This document shows positions 11,801-24,950 of a stretch of DNA of 64,000 bases, in pieces. Origin of the DNA: Polytrichum commune (Eukaryota; Streptophyta; Polytrichopsida; Polytrichales; Polytrichaceae); NCBI GenBank assembly GCA_950295325.1, contig OX485806.1, forward strand, positions 1,426,001-1,490,000. The letters are read 5' to 3'. Position 1 is the first letter of the stretch, and every line of letters starts with the position of its first letter. The notes under the pieces are model-generated. The model was not told the origin of the DNA, did no database searches, and was given only the letters and a program-made list of their open reading frames with translations. Both the position numbers and the translations under genes were made by a program.

Positions 11801-12429
11801 CGGATTTATGACGGTTGGGGGGGAAACCGTCGGAAAACGGTTGGCAACCGTTTTCCGTTAAACCCTAACGGTAACAGGGGAAGGAAGAGGGGGGAAGGAT
11901 ATTTAAGGGTCCCTTCCTTCTCCTCCCCACTTTTTGCAAGAAGAAAAATTATTGAGGGAACGAGTGGTGAGGCTGTGTTTTTTTTTCGAGCCGCCAGCAG
12001 TTGGATTGCTGGGACTCCGTAATTTCCAGTCACCGGTAGTTGGCTTGCCGGGTGTGAGCCCGAAATCGTACTCACATTAATCCTTAATCGCAAAAAAAAC
12101 ATGGCTAACACGTCGATTTCATGCTTGATGGAACTATTAGGTGATGGGAAAGGTAAGGTGTTAAATACCTCGGTGGAATTAGGATAAAAGGTGATTAGGA
12201 GCTTGAAGAGAAATTAACCTTAGGGAGATTAAAGGGGAATAAGGCATAAGTGTTTCATGGGGAGTCTAGTAAAAGCATGCTTAAAAGGACCAAGAAAAAC
12301 CAATAGAATAAAAGGAGGGGTCATAACGATGACCGTTATTTATTGAATGATATTTACACGGATAGCTCAGGAGGATGGGTAAGAGCCGGTTGGTTGGATA
12401 CTAATTTCCTGCCTAAAAATCACTAGCAT
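8869..12429. other. Repeat-derived non-coding DNA
   Basis: I see no gene. On the minus strand a polyadenylation-like AATAAAAG lies near 9535-9545 in a transcript-end-like context, and 10450-11450 is unusually rich in CTCT/TCTC. Either may be decayed LTR-retroelement sequence, but I found no matched LTR pair, primer-binding site or pol domain. Confidence 0.4.
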
Positions 12430-12545
12430 CACCAAGTCATGTGTAACACATGAAACGATCACACGAACTCAACGGGAGTCGAACCCAGACCGTTTAAGTG
12501 TTGTACAAATTCCTTCCCTCAACCAACCAAGGAGACATGACTTGG
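12430..12545 (-). mobile_element. tRNA-derived SINE-like sequence
   Basis: On the minus strand a perfect Pol III B box GGTTCGACTCC (12475-12485) lies about 40 bp downstream of an A-box-like TTGGTTGGTTGAGG (12522-12535). This is the arrangement of tRNA-derived plant SINEs. A cloverleaf is not convincing, so I prefer SINE to a functional tRNA gene. Ends and duplication were not resolved. Confidence 0.5.
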
Positions 12546-15500
12546 CGACCTCCAAGGCAACAAACCGCAATTTATACCATTAACCGAGCGTGAGGAGTTG
12601 CTAACGATTCCGGGGGGTTATTCTTAATTAACCTTGCTTCTTATCTATCTATCAATGAGTTTGAGTTATCTAGGAGTCTAGGGGAAGAAGAAGTCAAGAG
12701 GAGAAGAGGGAAAGTGGGTTGGAAAGGAAGAGAGGCCAAAAGAAAAGGTCTTGACCCGTTTTTTTGTCTCGGGCGGCCCGAAAGATGCCGGGCAACCCGG
12801 GAAAAAAGGTAGAGGTTGGAGGGGTCTCCGGAGGTAGGGGCAAGGAGCCTCATTATGCAAGTTTAGGAGGTAAAGGGAGAGAGAGAAGAAGCAAGAGGGC
12901 GAAGCCCTGCCAAAATGCATGTAGGTAGGGAAAGAGAAGAGAAGGAGGAGGGATCCTTGCTCCGAAGGTGAGGCATTGAGAGGATGAGGTTGCGGGAGCG
13001 TTGTCCCGACTCAAAAAGTAGCAAGGTCGAGCAAAGTGGGCTAGAAGGATCCTGGCCGGCGAGGGCACGAAGTGAATGCCCTGCTGAGGGAATTGGCACT
13101 GATGAAGAGGGACAGCAGGGCCGGCAGGAGAAGGAGTAGACAACTGAGAAAGGGGCACGGAGTTCAACCATCTGGTGCCGCGGAGGTTGCCTCACAGATC
13201 AGCCTGGCGGGAGGACGTTGCTGGGACTCGAACCGAAGGAATGCTGCACCACATCGGGGCTCTTCGGACTCCAGTCGTCTTGGATCCACAACTGCTATTC
13301 TCCCTCTGCAGCGTCCGAGATAGTGAGATCTCGGGGCAAGTGGAGGAATGCAATGTTGGCAGCGTTCTTTGATCACAACGGGCGGTGATTACAGGGAGAG
13401 ATCTCAACCTGTGGGCAGCGATGTTAGAACTTAACTGTTTAATTGTTCCCTTGCATAGAATGGAGGCTTAGTGTAGGATGTTGTCGCGATCTGGGTTGTT
13501 GAGTGGTGGCGGTGATATGGCCTGGGCGTGGACATCGGTTAGGTAGGGTTAAGTTATCAGCTTAAAATCATTAGGGGGAGGGCCTCCACATAAACCGGAG
13601 ACCAATTATGGAGGTGTAGTCGCATTGAGTAGTGGATGATCTGACGTTGTTGTCTCTATGGCGAGCTCATTCATCATGCGGGGGCATGCCCGTAATTCGG
13701 AACGTCCCTCCTAAGTTGCCACTAAGTCGTGTAGTTAAGGTAGGCAGAGTAATCAATACATGCTAACACTTCTTAAAGAGCTGTGATCGAGGCAACAAGT
13801 GGTCGCGCTACTGGTTACTAGAGGAGAAATGGGTGGGTTCACGTTGAGTTTTGCTGCAACATAGTGATGTCAGCACACTCCAACCCGTTAGTGGCAGCTT
13901 AGGCACGGCGTGCATGGGATAGAGGCGACTTCGGTAGTCTCCAGGGTTCGGTGCAGCCTGAGCTCCGGAAGGTTGACACCACTGCCAGTGAAAGAGGGGA
14001 AGGGGAAGTCATGTCGGTACCAGTGGTGATGCATGACAATTGCACAACGTTCAACGGAGAATCGGAAGCTGGTCGCGAGAGCTAGGCGATGATCGTGTTA
14101 GCAATCCGTTACAATGGAATTTTGTGGGTAACCTGCTAGTTGTATTGCAGATAATCGTAACCGGACAGGTAAGAAGAATTGTGGGACCGGGGCAGGGTGT
14201 CGGCCATAAGCAAAGGAGCTCAATTGCAGCTCATCCTCTTTCGAATTGGGACGTGTGGTAGGACGAAGTGCCAAAAGGGAGGTGTTCATGAGCAGTGGGG
14301 AGGAGCAGTGTAACTGGGCTCCTTCGAGGTGTGCGAGGGTGGTGGAAGTGACTCTGGGCAGGGCCGACGTTCCTAACTCAGTGAAGGACCCCCTGTTATA
14401 TCCGCAGCTGGTGATCAACGACAACACCAAGACCGAGTTGAGCCTGGGCTACTGCACTCCCACTCCCAGCTATGGTGAACGCTTGAGTGGAGGTCTTAAG
14501 GGCCGCTGGGAATGATGTTGGGGGCTATTAAATTGACCTGGATGGGGGAGATTGGCCGAAGATTGCACGGGGCTCATTCACCATGGTGTACCGAGCAGTA
14601 CTTGCTCTCTAGCAGTTGATGCAACACGGTTGTACTTGAAGCTTAGATGTAGTGCAATTAGACTTAGGGAAGGTGTGATGTGGCTAGATGTAGTGCTTAA
14701 GACATTGTTAGTAACTTGGTGTTTGTAAACACTTGGAATTTTAATGAAAAACAAGATAAAGAAAAAGGTGTTATATACACCACTTCTCCCAATATTCTTT
14801 CCTTGCTTGCACATGTGAATTGCAATTTGAAGTGTAACCCATGATTCCTCACCCGGGCTAGGACACAATCGAAGGGTGAGGAGGATTGAGGCTTACACCG
14901 GGACTCCGTAGCAGTTGAGCGGAAGAGAGGGTACCCGGAGCTCGGGGGGGCAGTGTGTTAAAAAGTTAAGGATATAGGTGCGAACAACCACTATTTTATA
15001 GGGGGGTATTACTTTCAATTTTTTTTTCACATGCTATCATTATGTAAATTTCTACTTTGGGTTAATAAAAAAATGGCTTGCATTACTTATAATTCCAAAT
15101 TACCTATTGTGGTACCATTTTTTGGTCTGAATGCTTAAGTTTTAGTTTTGAGATGTAAATGAATGTCAAATTTTACTCAAGACTAGTGAAATAGTGAAGT
15201 ATTAGACACTTAGTCACTCCGAAATGGAAACAGGCTAGGAAAGAGGAATTTCCTTTGCTGCCCAGAGTTTAGAAGGATATGAGGGGGCATGGAATTCACA
15301 TGTGACAATTAGAAGTAGCACTTGGAATCCTAGCTGCAGACAGTCACCACCTTTTGAGGATAGAAGGATAAGAAGAAGGAAGGAGAAGACAAGGGGGGCA
15401 TTGTAATTTTGATCTTCCTCTCGTGAAGAGAGTGAATTCCTCAACTCCCAGGGTGTGAAGCCCTTAATTTCATGTGTACAGTCTCTCTTCATATCAATAC

Positions 15501-17761
15501 AAAGTGCCATTATTAAATCCTTCTTTAAGTTGTGGATGTGAAGTTGTGATTCAGGAGTGTGAAACTCTTGAATTGAATAGCACATGTTTCATGATTGGAT
15601 CGTAAATAGTCTAGTCCAAAACTTCTTGGACAATGTCTTAAGATTCTAAAGACAAACTACAGTTGATGTGGGGATAGTGAATGTCCCTAATTCGGAGTAA
15701 GTCAAGAGGAAATTCATTTTATCCTACTCTTGTGAAGGGAGTAAGGATTAGTTGTGCAACTTCAAACTCCTGTAAAGGAACCAGTGACAGAGAAGAGAGT
15801 GAGAAACTCTCAGTCGCATGATAAGTCTCTAAGAAATTATACTCTCGCACCAATCCATGAAATCCCCATTCCTTGGGTGTGTCTTATTGCTTTAAATATG
15901 TGAGCAGAGTGGAGTTGAGTGGAACAGACAACGGATCTCAAATCCGATATTATTATAATTGTGATTATACCTCACGAGTGGAATGTGAAATTCCACCGTG
16001 AGTAATTGCATAATTAACTCTTGAGGATTCTGTAAGGGAAATTCTGGTGATTCCCTCGGGAACGAGAGGACTCCCAGGAGAAGTTGAGGAGGAGTTTGTA
16101 ATCTCATCCTTAAGAGAGGTAAGACAAATGTGTGAATTATTTACGAGTACTTCCAGTGGTGTCGTTGTAGCAGTACCACTAGGATGTGAATGATGTGAGT
16201 AACCGTGGTGACAAGAACAGTCAAGGATAGTTAATTCCATATCATCTATGGCGCATTGAATGTGAAGTTCTATTGCCTGCCAATTTAGAAAGTATTATAT
16301 GTGTGGAGAACACATTTAACTCATACAGTCTCCAGTCATGACTTTTATCTGTTGAACCAGAGAGGGATTTATCAATCAGCTCTGATTCCCACCAGTTCGA
16401 TCAAATTCTCGCATCTGGTAGCTTTCCTATACCAATTGAAGTGGCTGTGTAAGTTTCTCCTCCTACAGGTCACCGATTCATAATGAATCCTCGGTGATCT
16501 CAATATGGTGTCTTAGGGGGATGGTTGAAGCGATCCTGGTGAAGAAGTGTCAATCCCAAAATATCACCCATTTGATAATCCAGGGAAAGTCTATTCCCTC
16601 TCTCTAATTTGATGTCCTCTTTGGTGGAGAGAGAAACTGGGACCTAATAAATTATAGACTGAAGCAGGAGTGAAAAGTCAAATGTGAGATAGAAACTTGA
16701 TGATTGTGAGGAAGAAAGAGATTGCATTTGGGAAGATCTCACAGGTGGACAAAAAGTCAGAATGGGAATTATTTGCCGCATTTGGTTTGAAGAAGATGAA
16801 CGGAAGTCGAGCACCGCGTGTTTAGTTCGCTTCAATGTCTGTAAATGGATCCTGGTAGGAGCCACCAATTCCATGATCAATGAAGTATGATTGAGAGATG
16901 TGAACTGTGTTCAAGGTTGACAAGCTAGCGTCGCAGAAGCAAGCGTGAATGAAACTGGAGGAAGAACTGTAGGCGAGGAAGAAGCTGAGAGAGGGAGTCA
17001 AGCGCGCCTTTAACCCATATTGGTTGCGGTTCACTCCAAAGGCAGGTATAAAGCCTATTCCTCCTTGGTGGCTAATGTGTCTAGACGCTTCTCACGACAC
17101 AAGACTGTCTACTGGTTACTGGTTACTAGACTGTCTACTTGGCACTGGTGACTAGACTGTCTACTTGAGACTCTGGTTCTGGACTCTAGACTCTTGGCAC
17201 TAGACTCGTGACACTGACTCAGGCCGATTAAGACGCTTAGGACTCGTTCGCTTAGACTAGGTCCCGGTTACTCGTTACTAGACTTTTGGTGAGTAAAACA
17301 AGATGATAATTTATTTTATGAACACTTAGACTCTTTATAAGTTAAGTAACCCCTACAAGTGGTCACTAAGTATAAATGAGAAAGTGAAACCTAAGTTAAT
17401 TGACTGTCAAAAGCGTTTCATAATCCTTTCAACCTATCAATTAATCTTATTATGACACACTAAAGATACACCTGACACTTATTTGGTCTTCCCTGGGGTT
17501 TTTTGAGAGTATGAACCCAAACCTAAAAACCTAACTACACCTATTATTCCATACCCTATAGTACTTTAAAGATGTCCAGTGTCATTTTTGATACCCTATA
17601 TTACTCTTAAGTCCATTTATAAAATTTAGCCCCCATGTTTTTAAAATACCCTATCATTTGTTCGCACGTATATTGCTACTCCAACCAATGACTACTCCCC
17701 CCGAGACCCGGAGGGGGGAAAGTTTCCGTAATTGAGACGGAAGTTGAGAGGAGAGAGGAAG
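12546..17761. other. Long stretch without a supportable gene
   Basis: Only short, compositionally poor open frames occur. 17090-17230 is a degenerate repeat of CTAGACTGTCTACT and GGTTACT words. A purine run GGAGGGGGGAAAG at 17710-17722 looks like a retroelement polypurine tract and lies just before the next open frame. No conserved domain was recognised. Confidence 0.4.
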
Positions 17762-19813
17762 ATGCCGGAAGCACGGGAAGAGGATCAGAGGGAACCCATC
17801 CTGGTTCCGCTCAAAGCCCTCATCCCTGCAATTCCAAGGGAGGACATGGAGTTGCAGGAGCTAGCGGAGGATCTCCGGGTTATGGGCTGCACGGGGTTGC
17901 TCGCCAAACCCTGGAACCTCCGAGCGGAAGATACCCTCCGGGAGTTCAAGTTTGAGAGAGGTAATCAGTGGCTAGGGACCAAGAGGAGGGATCCGGATAA
18001 TTGGACTCCAGATGTTTGGAATAGGGTCTACGGGTTCCCGAGGGGAATTGCAGAGGGATGGGCCGGCCGCCGCGATGGCATGTTCGCCGGAAAATTTAGA
18101 GGGGACGCGGATCCGAAGGACGGCTTCCACCCCGGGAATTGCCGGAACCTTAGAGAGCGGAGGGTGTTAGAGTTCCTCCTGCCCATCCTTAACCCGGACA
18201 AGCCAAAGCGGATTAGCCTTACCATGGCTAACACCCTGTTCGGTGCTCTGTCCGGAGTCCGGCCCGTGAATTGGGGGCTGATCATTCAAGAAATAGTAGG
18301 GCGAGCCCTCCCCCATATAGGCCGGAAACCCTCCTTCCTCTCCCCCTTCATTCTGCACCTCTATCAGTACTTTGACTGTATCATGGCCGAGGAGGAGGAC
18401 TTGCTGACGATAGCGGCGGACGAGGTCACCTACAAGCTCAATCCGGAAGTTGGAGACCTCGAGACGGAGACTTCCAGCGACCCCATCATTCCGGAAGCGC
18501 CTCCCTCTTCACCCGGAAGCCCGCCGCCGACCCTCCAGAGGCCAAGCTCTCCTCCCCCTCATTATCATCCGGAAGCAGGACCCAGCCGGGAGACCACTTG
18601 GCGGAATGTGGATCTCTCCGCTTGGGACTTTCCGGAAAATCCCTTCAAGCGGGTCCAGGAGGGGATGGAGGATCTACAGAACCAATACTACCGGCTGGAA
18701 CACATCGTCCGAGGAGCGAACCAGGCCCTCGACAACTGCGGACCCGGAAACATTCTCCGGGAATTGGCAAAGAGGGCGGACAGGAAGGAGCTCGAGCAAG
18801 CCAAGACGGAGAATGCTCACCTCACCGTGCAGGTAGCGGCCATGACTCAGGAGCTGAGTCAGAAGAGCGAGGAGATCCGGAAGTACCACGCGGAGCAGGC
18901 AGTGGTCATCAGTCGGATCTGGGAGCTGGTAGGGCATCCGGCAGAGATCGTCAACAAGGCGCATCTCTACGACCGGATGATGGAGTCCGGAGAACCCGCT
19001 TCCGCTAGGCAGACCCTCCCCATCCTCGTGAAGTACTCACGGACGATGAAGGATCTCCTGGCGGAAATCCAGAAGGTGGTTCCGCCAAGCGGAACACCCC
19101 GGCGGGTACTCTATCCGGGTCCGCATGGGTCACCAACCGGAACCCTCTACAAGGTGGTTGGTGAAGTCGCCTTGGTCCAGAATCCGCCAACGTCTGCAGG
19201 ACCCAGCCAGCAGGGAGGCGGCTCTCAGCCTGCTAGTCCTGGAAGAGCTCCGGAAGGGATCCGCTCTCCCCAGGTGAGGCGGAAGAGCACCGGGTCTGTT
19301 AGATCCGGACGAGGTCAGTCCCTTATTCCGCGGACCTCGGATCGGTCCCGGACTCCGGACAGTGCTAGGACGCCGATCAGACACCAGACTTCGGATCGAG
19401 AGGCAACTCTGAGTAGGGGTAAGGCCCCTATGACCCAAGCCTCGCCGTCGTCTCCCCCGGACTGCCAAATGGTTAGCCCATTCTCTCCGCCACCCTCAAG
19501 GGTGGCCTCCAACAGGGATCCGCGGACTGCCTCGATCTCGGGCGGACAGAATCCAGAGCAGCGCACCAGAAGCGATCCTTCCCCGATCCGGAGCGTCCGG
19601 AAGGGAAGTACAGTTTCCGGAACACCAGGTTCCGGAACACCGCGGACCGAAGGAGCAGCGGACTCGGAGGATGAGATTGCCCCTTCTCCGAACATGAGGA
19701 GGATGCTTACGCGGCTACAGAAGGCATCGCCGGGAGGGGGCTCATCCGCCGTCAGTGGACTCGACAGCCATTCGAGGGAGGGAGCAGCTAAGAAGAAGCA
19801 CCGCTCTTCTTAG
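17762..19813 (+). CDS. Coiled-coil protein of unknown function, probably element-derived
   Basis: A single uninterrupted frame of 683 aa starting at MPEAREEDQ; an in-frame TTG start upstream is not needed. I do not recognise the family. Residues about 15-220 look globular and hydrophobic, with blocks such as NRVYGFPRGIAEGWAGRR, RRVLEFLLPILNPDKPKRI and VNWGLIIQEIVG. The last two loosely recall the putative plant transposon proteins called Transposase_32, a weak resemblance. Residues about 220-290 are Pro/Ser-rich. About 300-400 form a coiled coil (EDLQNQYYRLEHIV, ELEQAKTENAHLTVQVAAM, LSQKSEEIRKYHAEQ). The last 200 are Ser/Pro/Arg-rich and basic at the end (AAKKKHRSS). Codons and flanks share a striking excess of CCGGA. 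A gag-like or transposon accessory protein is the best guess. Confidence 0.6.
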   Translation: MPEAREEDQREPILVPLKALIPAIPREDMELQELAEDLRVMGCTGLLAKPWNLRAEDTLREFKFERGNQWLGTKRRDPDNWTPDVWNRVYGFPRGIAEGWAGRRDGMFAGKFRGDADPKDGFHPGNCRNLRERRVLEFLLPILNPDKPKRISLTMANTLFGALSGVRPVNWGLIIQEIVGRALPHIGRKPSFLSPFILHLYQYFDCIMAEEEDLLTIAADEVTYKLNPEVGDLETETSSDPIIPEAPPSSPGSPPPTLQRPSSPPPHYHPEAGPSRETTWRNVDLSAWDFPENPFKRVQEGMEDLQNQYYRLEHIVRGANQALDNCGPGNILRELAKRADRKELEQAKTENAHLTVQVAAMTQELSQKSEEIRKYHAEQAVVISRIWELVGHPAEIVNKAHLYDRMMESGEPASARQTLPILVKYSRTMKDLLAEIQKVVPPSGTPRRVLYPGPHGSPTGTLYKVVGEVALVQNPPTSAGPSQQGGGSQPASPGRAPEGIRSPQVRRKSTGSVRSGRGQSLIPRTSDRSRTPDSARTPIRHQTSDREATLSRGKAPMTQASPSSPPDCQMVSPFSPPPSRVASNRDPRTASISGGQNPEQRTRSDPSPIRSVRKGSTVSGTPGSGTPRTEGAADSEDEIAPSPNMRRMLTRLQKASPGGGSSAVSGLDSHSREGAAKKKHRSS

Positions 19814-21240
19814 CTTAGGATGGTAGTTAGATTAGTTAGGCAGAATAGAGGTAGGAAGACAGGACTTAGGAGTTTTTGAAGATGAGGAATAAAACTCTCC
19901 CTTGGGTTTTGTCAGCGGAAAATCCGGATCTTGATCCGGGAAATCCGGGAGAACGGGTGCAGTTAGGGTTTTTCTTAGGGGCGGCCGCCTGGGCCGCCGC
20001 CCTCAGATTAGGGATTTTGGGCCTCTACTTAAGGCTGAATAAGGAGTGGGGGAAGGGTTCATTCTCCATTGTTGTATTCTGGTTGCGCCTACTCCAATAA
20101 ATTCCTTGATTTCTTACTTCTTGACTTTCCTTGCTTGATTTTGTGTACGAATGATCCGGAGATCGTTAGCGGAGGAGAAAGAGAGCATGAGGGATAGGAG
20201 TTTCGGATAGGACATGGGAGAGGAGACCCGGATCAGATCTAGTTATTGCCTTGCGGATCCTCTCTGTGTGTAGTGGGAGGGAAACCTCACTGTTCCGGAT
20301 GGTTGAGTAACGTCTAGGTGGGATAGCCGCTGGGAGGATTGGGTGAGATCCGGAAGGGATCCGGACTTACGCCAATCTGATCTTCTGAAGAGGTCCCACC
20401 GCCCTTAGACGGACCAATCCAGAAAGTGGTACGGATCGCCCAATTAGCTCAGATTGAGTGGAGTCCAAGGTAGTGGTAGCCGGATTGATCCATCGGAAGG
20501 AGGAGGGAAGGACCGGAACAGTTAGGATTCCGGGTTGGAGGCCTTCTCCGGAGTGGAGTGGGAAGGGAACCTCATTGTTCCGGATGTCTGGGTAACGTCT
20601 AGGTGAGATAGCCGTGGGGAGGAATGGGCAAAGGTCCGGAAGGGATCCGGACTTGCGCCAATCTGATCTTCTGAAGAGGTCTCATCGCTGGTGGACGGGA
20701 CAATCCGGAAAGTGGTACGGGTCACCCACTTATCCCGTCGAGTTAGATCTCCGGTTGGAATCTGGAATACTCCGGTCGTTGTGGTCCTAAGAGATAATCC
20801 GGATCCCCCTGTGTGACCTGCCAAGACGGATTTGGCCAATCCGGATTGGTTGTGAGGGAATACCCGGATCCCAATCTTATAAGGGACGACTTCACCGGAA
20901 GAAACCACCCATTCTAGAGGGTAGAACGTAGAGGGGTAAATCTGGATCAGAGGGGTGAATAAGTATTATAATTAGGACCTAGAGATACAATCCGGAAAGG
21001 CAAACTCCGGAAGAAGAAGAGTGTCCAAGAGCCCGAAAGTCCGGAAACCGGGGTTTCCGGAAATTCGGCTAAGGAAAAGAAGATAAGCAGGTACGGAGAG
21101 TTCTAGACCTCCTACACTTCACAGAATCCTTGGACGATACTAGGGTCATCCGGACAAAACCGGATTAGGCACTTAAAAAAACGCCAATCCGGATATTTTG
21201 GTGTTCGTGTGGTCCCACAGCTAACACTACTTTGAGACTA
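19814..21240 (+). other. CCGGA-rich 3' region of the preceding gene
   Basis: Same TCCGGA/CCGGA bias as the upstream frame, which marks one unit of about 3.5 kb (17.7-21.2 kb). A polyadenylation-type AATAAA occurs at 20096-20101. No second gene is supported. Confidence 0.5.
20273..20745 (+). repeat. Two-copy direct repeat
   Basis: A block of about 180 bp at 20273-20450 recurs at about 20563-20740, offset about 290 bp. Shared words include GTAACGTCTAGGTG, CCGGAAGGGATCCGGACTT and CCAATCTGATCTTCTGAAG. Identity is roughly 85%. Confidence 0.8.
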
Positions 21241-24200
21241 TGTGAGATTCTACAATATGATAATAGCCTGCCTTCAACCTCGATTGTCCCCTCCTCATAG
21301 CGTCGAGGGTGAGGGGCAGTCGGTTAGTAGTCTAACCGCTTTTGCAACGGCAATAGCCCTTCCTTTTGACACTGGATGGCTTCCAGTGGCCAATAGCCGG
21401 ATGAATCTCATCAAAATTCGGAAATGGCCAACTTCGGCTAGGCGACAGCCATAAAAATGGTTTTACACATAGTAACGTTATGTCACCAGTGGGGCTTTGC
21501 CACTGCCTCAGCCCCTCACCAGTTGAGGCCAGGTGTGGTCTAATCACCATCCTCCTTCTCATGTGTTCTCCATCCATGGCTGCCACCCAGTCAATACAAC
21601 CCTTAGGCTGCTCCTTAATCCCAAAAGTTGCGATCGGGACCCTTTAGACCTCGGCAGCACCTAAGTAAGGATTATACAACTGGTTCCCCCTTAGCGGCAT
21701 TACATTCTGCTACTAGGAGCCCACTGATGCGGCATAGTCGGAGGTGTTTGTCGGCGGAGCTAGTTGCATTCTCCGGCACTGGTGCTCAAACACCAATGCC
21801 ACCCCCTGCTCCTTCAATTTCCGAATGCAACACTTGAACATGCCTCACCCCACAATCTTCTGTTGCTCTTGCGCCTTGAATGTGTTTCCATCTCTACCAG
21901 CCAAACCAAATGGAGACTTCCTAACTCGTTGCATGCTCGTGACTTAGAGAATCGGGGATTGACAGTTAGCAGGCAAGCTGCCTATAGTGATTTTGTGAGC
22001 TTGCTTGTTCTTTTTAGCTGAATCCTCAAGCGCAGATCATGCCCGCCGCAGTGCACCTGCTCGTGTGCATTTGACCGGCCAGAATGTGTGACTGAGAAGA
22101 GAATTTCCCTATGAGGATCGAGGAAGACCAGGAAACACTCCAGTTTCAACATTCGGATCTCACTCCCCGCACTCGCCTGGTCTCCTTCTGCATTGCCTCC
22201 GTTGAGGTAGAATCGCCAGGAATCACATTCGCTATCAATCCAGGCCCAGAGTGTTACCCTCATGCGCATAAATCTACCGGCCGCTACTGGCTCCTTAGGT
22301 GTCCCATCCCTCTTCCCAGCTTATGTGTGCTTGCTCCAACCACCGCCTGCTGCTATGTCATATCTCCCCTGACGAGGGTGTCGTGAGAGCGCAGCTCGGT
22401 GTGTTGGGTCCCGGTCCGCTGAGTGCTTCAGCCTCTCCCCTGGAGTGCATCCCCCTCTTCTTCGTGGCCACACCTCTCTGTTTTTCCACCGCAACTAGCC
22501 GCCATCCTGTTGAGCGGGAGAGAGCGCTCTTGGGGCTCTTTGGCCTCTCCTCACCTCCTAATCCACAAGCTATCCATATCAGGGCCCCTCTTAAAACGAG
22601 CAGGGCCTTGGCCTTCAACAACACCTTGGCCTTAGCCTTTCTTAACCCTTAGACAACACCCTTCTAATTCTTTTTGGCTTTCCCCTTAAATAATTCCAAG
22701 CTTTTGCTATCTTAACGCTACTCACTCTAAACTTTGTAATTTTAATAATTTTTGTCTCTTCGATTAACTCAAAACAAATACAAATTCTAAGATTTGACAT
22801 TCCTAAGGCTAAATTGAAATGTGGGCACATAATTGGGCTCACATCTTTGCTCAACCACTTCGAACCGTAGGGGTCTATCTTTCTGATCTTTGACAGATGT
22901 AAAGACGAAGCCGAAAGGTCAACCTACTGAGACAATGAAATGTGAAGAGCAAGGGAGAAATGGAGTAGACACTCAACCTTGAAGATCAAATCTTTGGTAA
23001 GTGATGTGCACATATCTAAATGCACTAGAAGAATAATATAGAATTAACACATATATGGCAAAGGAACATATTAACCAAATAAAATTAATATGATGAGTAT
23101 CTAAGTGGTTAATGAACATGAGTGTAAGAATTCTAAACTAATTCAAAGAGGATAAGTGAATGGACCATGCCAGGGCCTCCTAACCCGCATATGTGGTTTG
23201 GGTCTATTGCTACAAAATATGGATACATCAATTAACATGGCCAAGACCATGTAAAAGACCATTATTGGACTGCATAACTAAATAATTACTACATCAAGGA
23301 ATATTGAAAAATCATGCAAAGATACCTGAATTATCTTTTCAATTATATTAAAAGGCATTTAATTAACACGAGACAATTGTATACACCAAAGTGTCTTTGG
23401 CTTTGGTCAAAAGACTAAAATGGGATACTATATGCAAAATGATTGATTATGGATGTCCCTATGCTTGAGCACCGCACTTGGTCCAATTAAAATGAACTCA
23501 TTGCCAGAGTACTATTGCCTGGGTAAATAGAATGATATTGAGTGGTTGTCATAATTGCATGTATTGATATTGAGAGATTTTAAATACTTTATTCCCTAAG
23601 TCATCACCTAATTATTTGTTCAAATCTGAACTGATATGAAATATCCATGGGTTTTCCCTAACAAAATCTATCTGAGACACCTAGATTATATACAAATCAC
23701 CTTTTAAGTCTTCCTCAAGTGTTTCCATGGGTGTGGTTGTAACCAAAGTCTAAACTACAAAGTGTTCTACTTCTTACAACCATGTTCACTACCAATAAGT
23801 GAGTATTGAAGATGCACATGAGCTTTAACACCATATGGGTTTGCGTGCAATGGCCGGAGTCGGAGCCACAATGTTGAACGCCAACACAATTGAGAGTATG
23901 GGAAATACCCTATTGTTTGTAAGGATCTTATGAAGTTCAAGTGACAACTCAACTACAATTGCCATTGCCTCACAAAGCTATCAAGCCCGAACTTGCACAA
24001 ATGAGCAAGTGCTCGCAAGCTACATGCTGGTAGCTACAACGGATATTTGTTGTGCTTTGAGTTGGTAGAGCCCAGCTGGACCAAATTGCTATGGTTGCCA
24101 AGGTGCAAAATTTGTGTGAGTACATGCTCATAGTACATTTTCTAGGAAAAAACCCAAAATGCATTTTATGATGCCTTGGCTATCACATGTAAACAATTTG

Positions 24201-24950
24201 AGTAGACTTGGAAATTTACTTGCAAATATGAAGCAAGGTTGGAATCTTCGTATTCCTATTTAAAGCCAATTTAGTGCGGGTGGGCTTATCGGCCATGAAG
24301 TTGAATCCTTTGAAGTCATGACTCAACCTTGCAGATCTAGTCAAAAATTGGCTAGGAATCCAACCTCCTCAAAGAGATTCAAGCTGCTCTAATTCTAGGG
24401 TTGTGCTTAAGTATTGAAAGACTTCTACAACAAGTTGCATGTTATTGATATAAAAAGGACTAAACACATTTCAAGACTTGAACTTAGATTAGAAACAAAC
24501 AAAGAAACTTGACCAAGCATTAGACAACATTGTTAAGTAAGTTCCCTCTCTACTACAAGGTTGTAGTATCACACACAACATAATACCTAGGCAACACCTT
24601 ACCATACACTACTAGATACAAGCCATACATCACTACACACATTCCCGTGCACACACTGAGAATATGCTTCCCGGCGTACTTAAAGGGTACCAGGGAGAGA
24701 GAGGAAATCATAGGTAATAAGTTAAGAGAGGGAAGGCCACTTCCTCAATCCTTTCAAACGAGAGCCAGTAAGTACTTCGAACGAAGCAGGAAGATCGAGG
24801 GTGAGTTGACAAATTGATTACATGGACATCCTAGTTGGCAATTCCTAGTCAGCAAAGTGCTGATTTGGACAAAGGTGAAACAATATTAAGCAACTCCCCG
24901 TTGAGTTCTCTTCATGTACCTAATAACCCAAGGTTTTTTGTCGCACCATT
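21241..24950. other. Non-coding stretch
   Basis: No gene or recognisable element. Short open frames near 21.6-22.6 kb have no domain content. 22.7-24.9 kb is AT-rich. Confidence 0.4.

Noticed and set aside
12430-12545. Functional tRNA gene
   Set aside because: A and B boxes are present, but acceptor and anticodon stems do not pair convincingly.
10754-14515. Various frames of 60-110 aa
   Set aside because: Overlapping frames on both strands, no domain content, no consistent codon bias and no splice partners.
17700-21240. Complete LTR retrotransposon
   Set aside because: A purine tract and a polyadenylation signal exist, but I found no matched LTRs, primer-binding site or pol domains.
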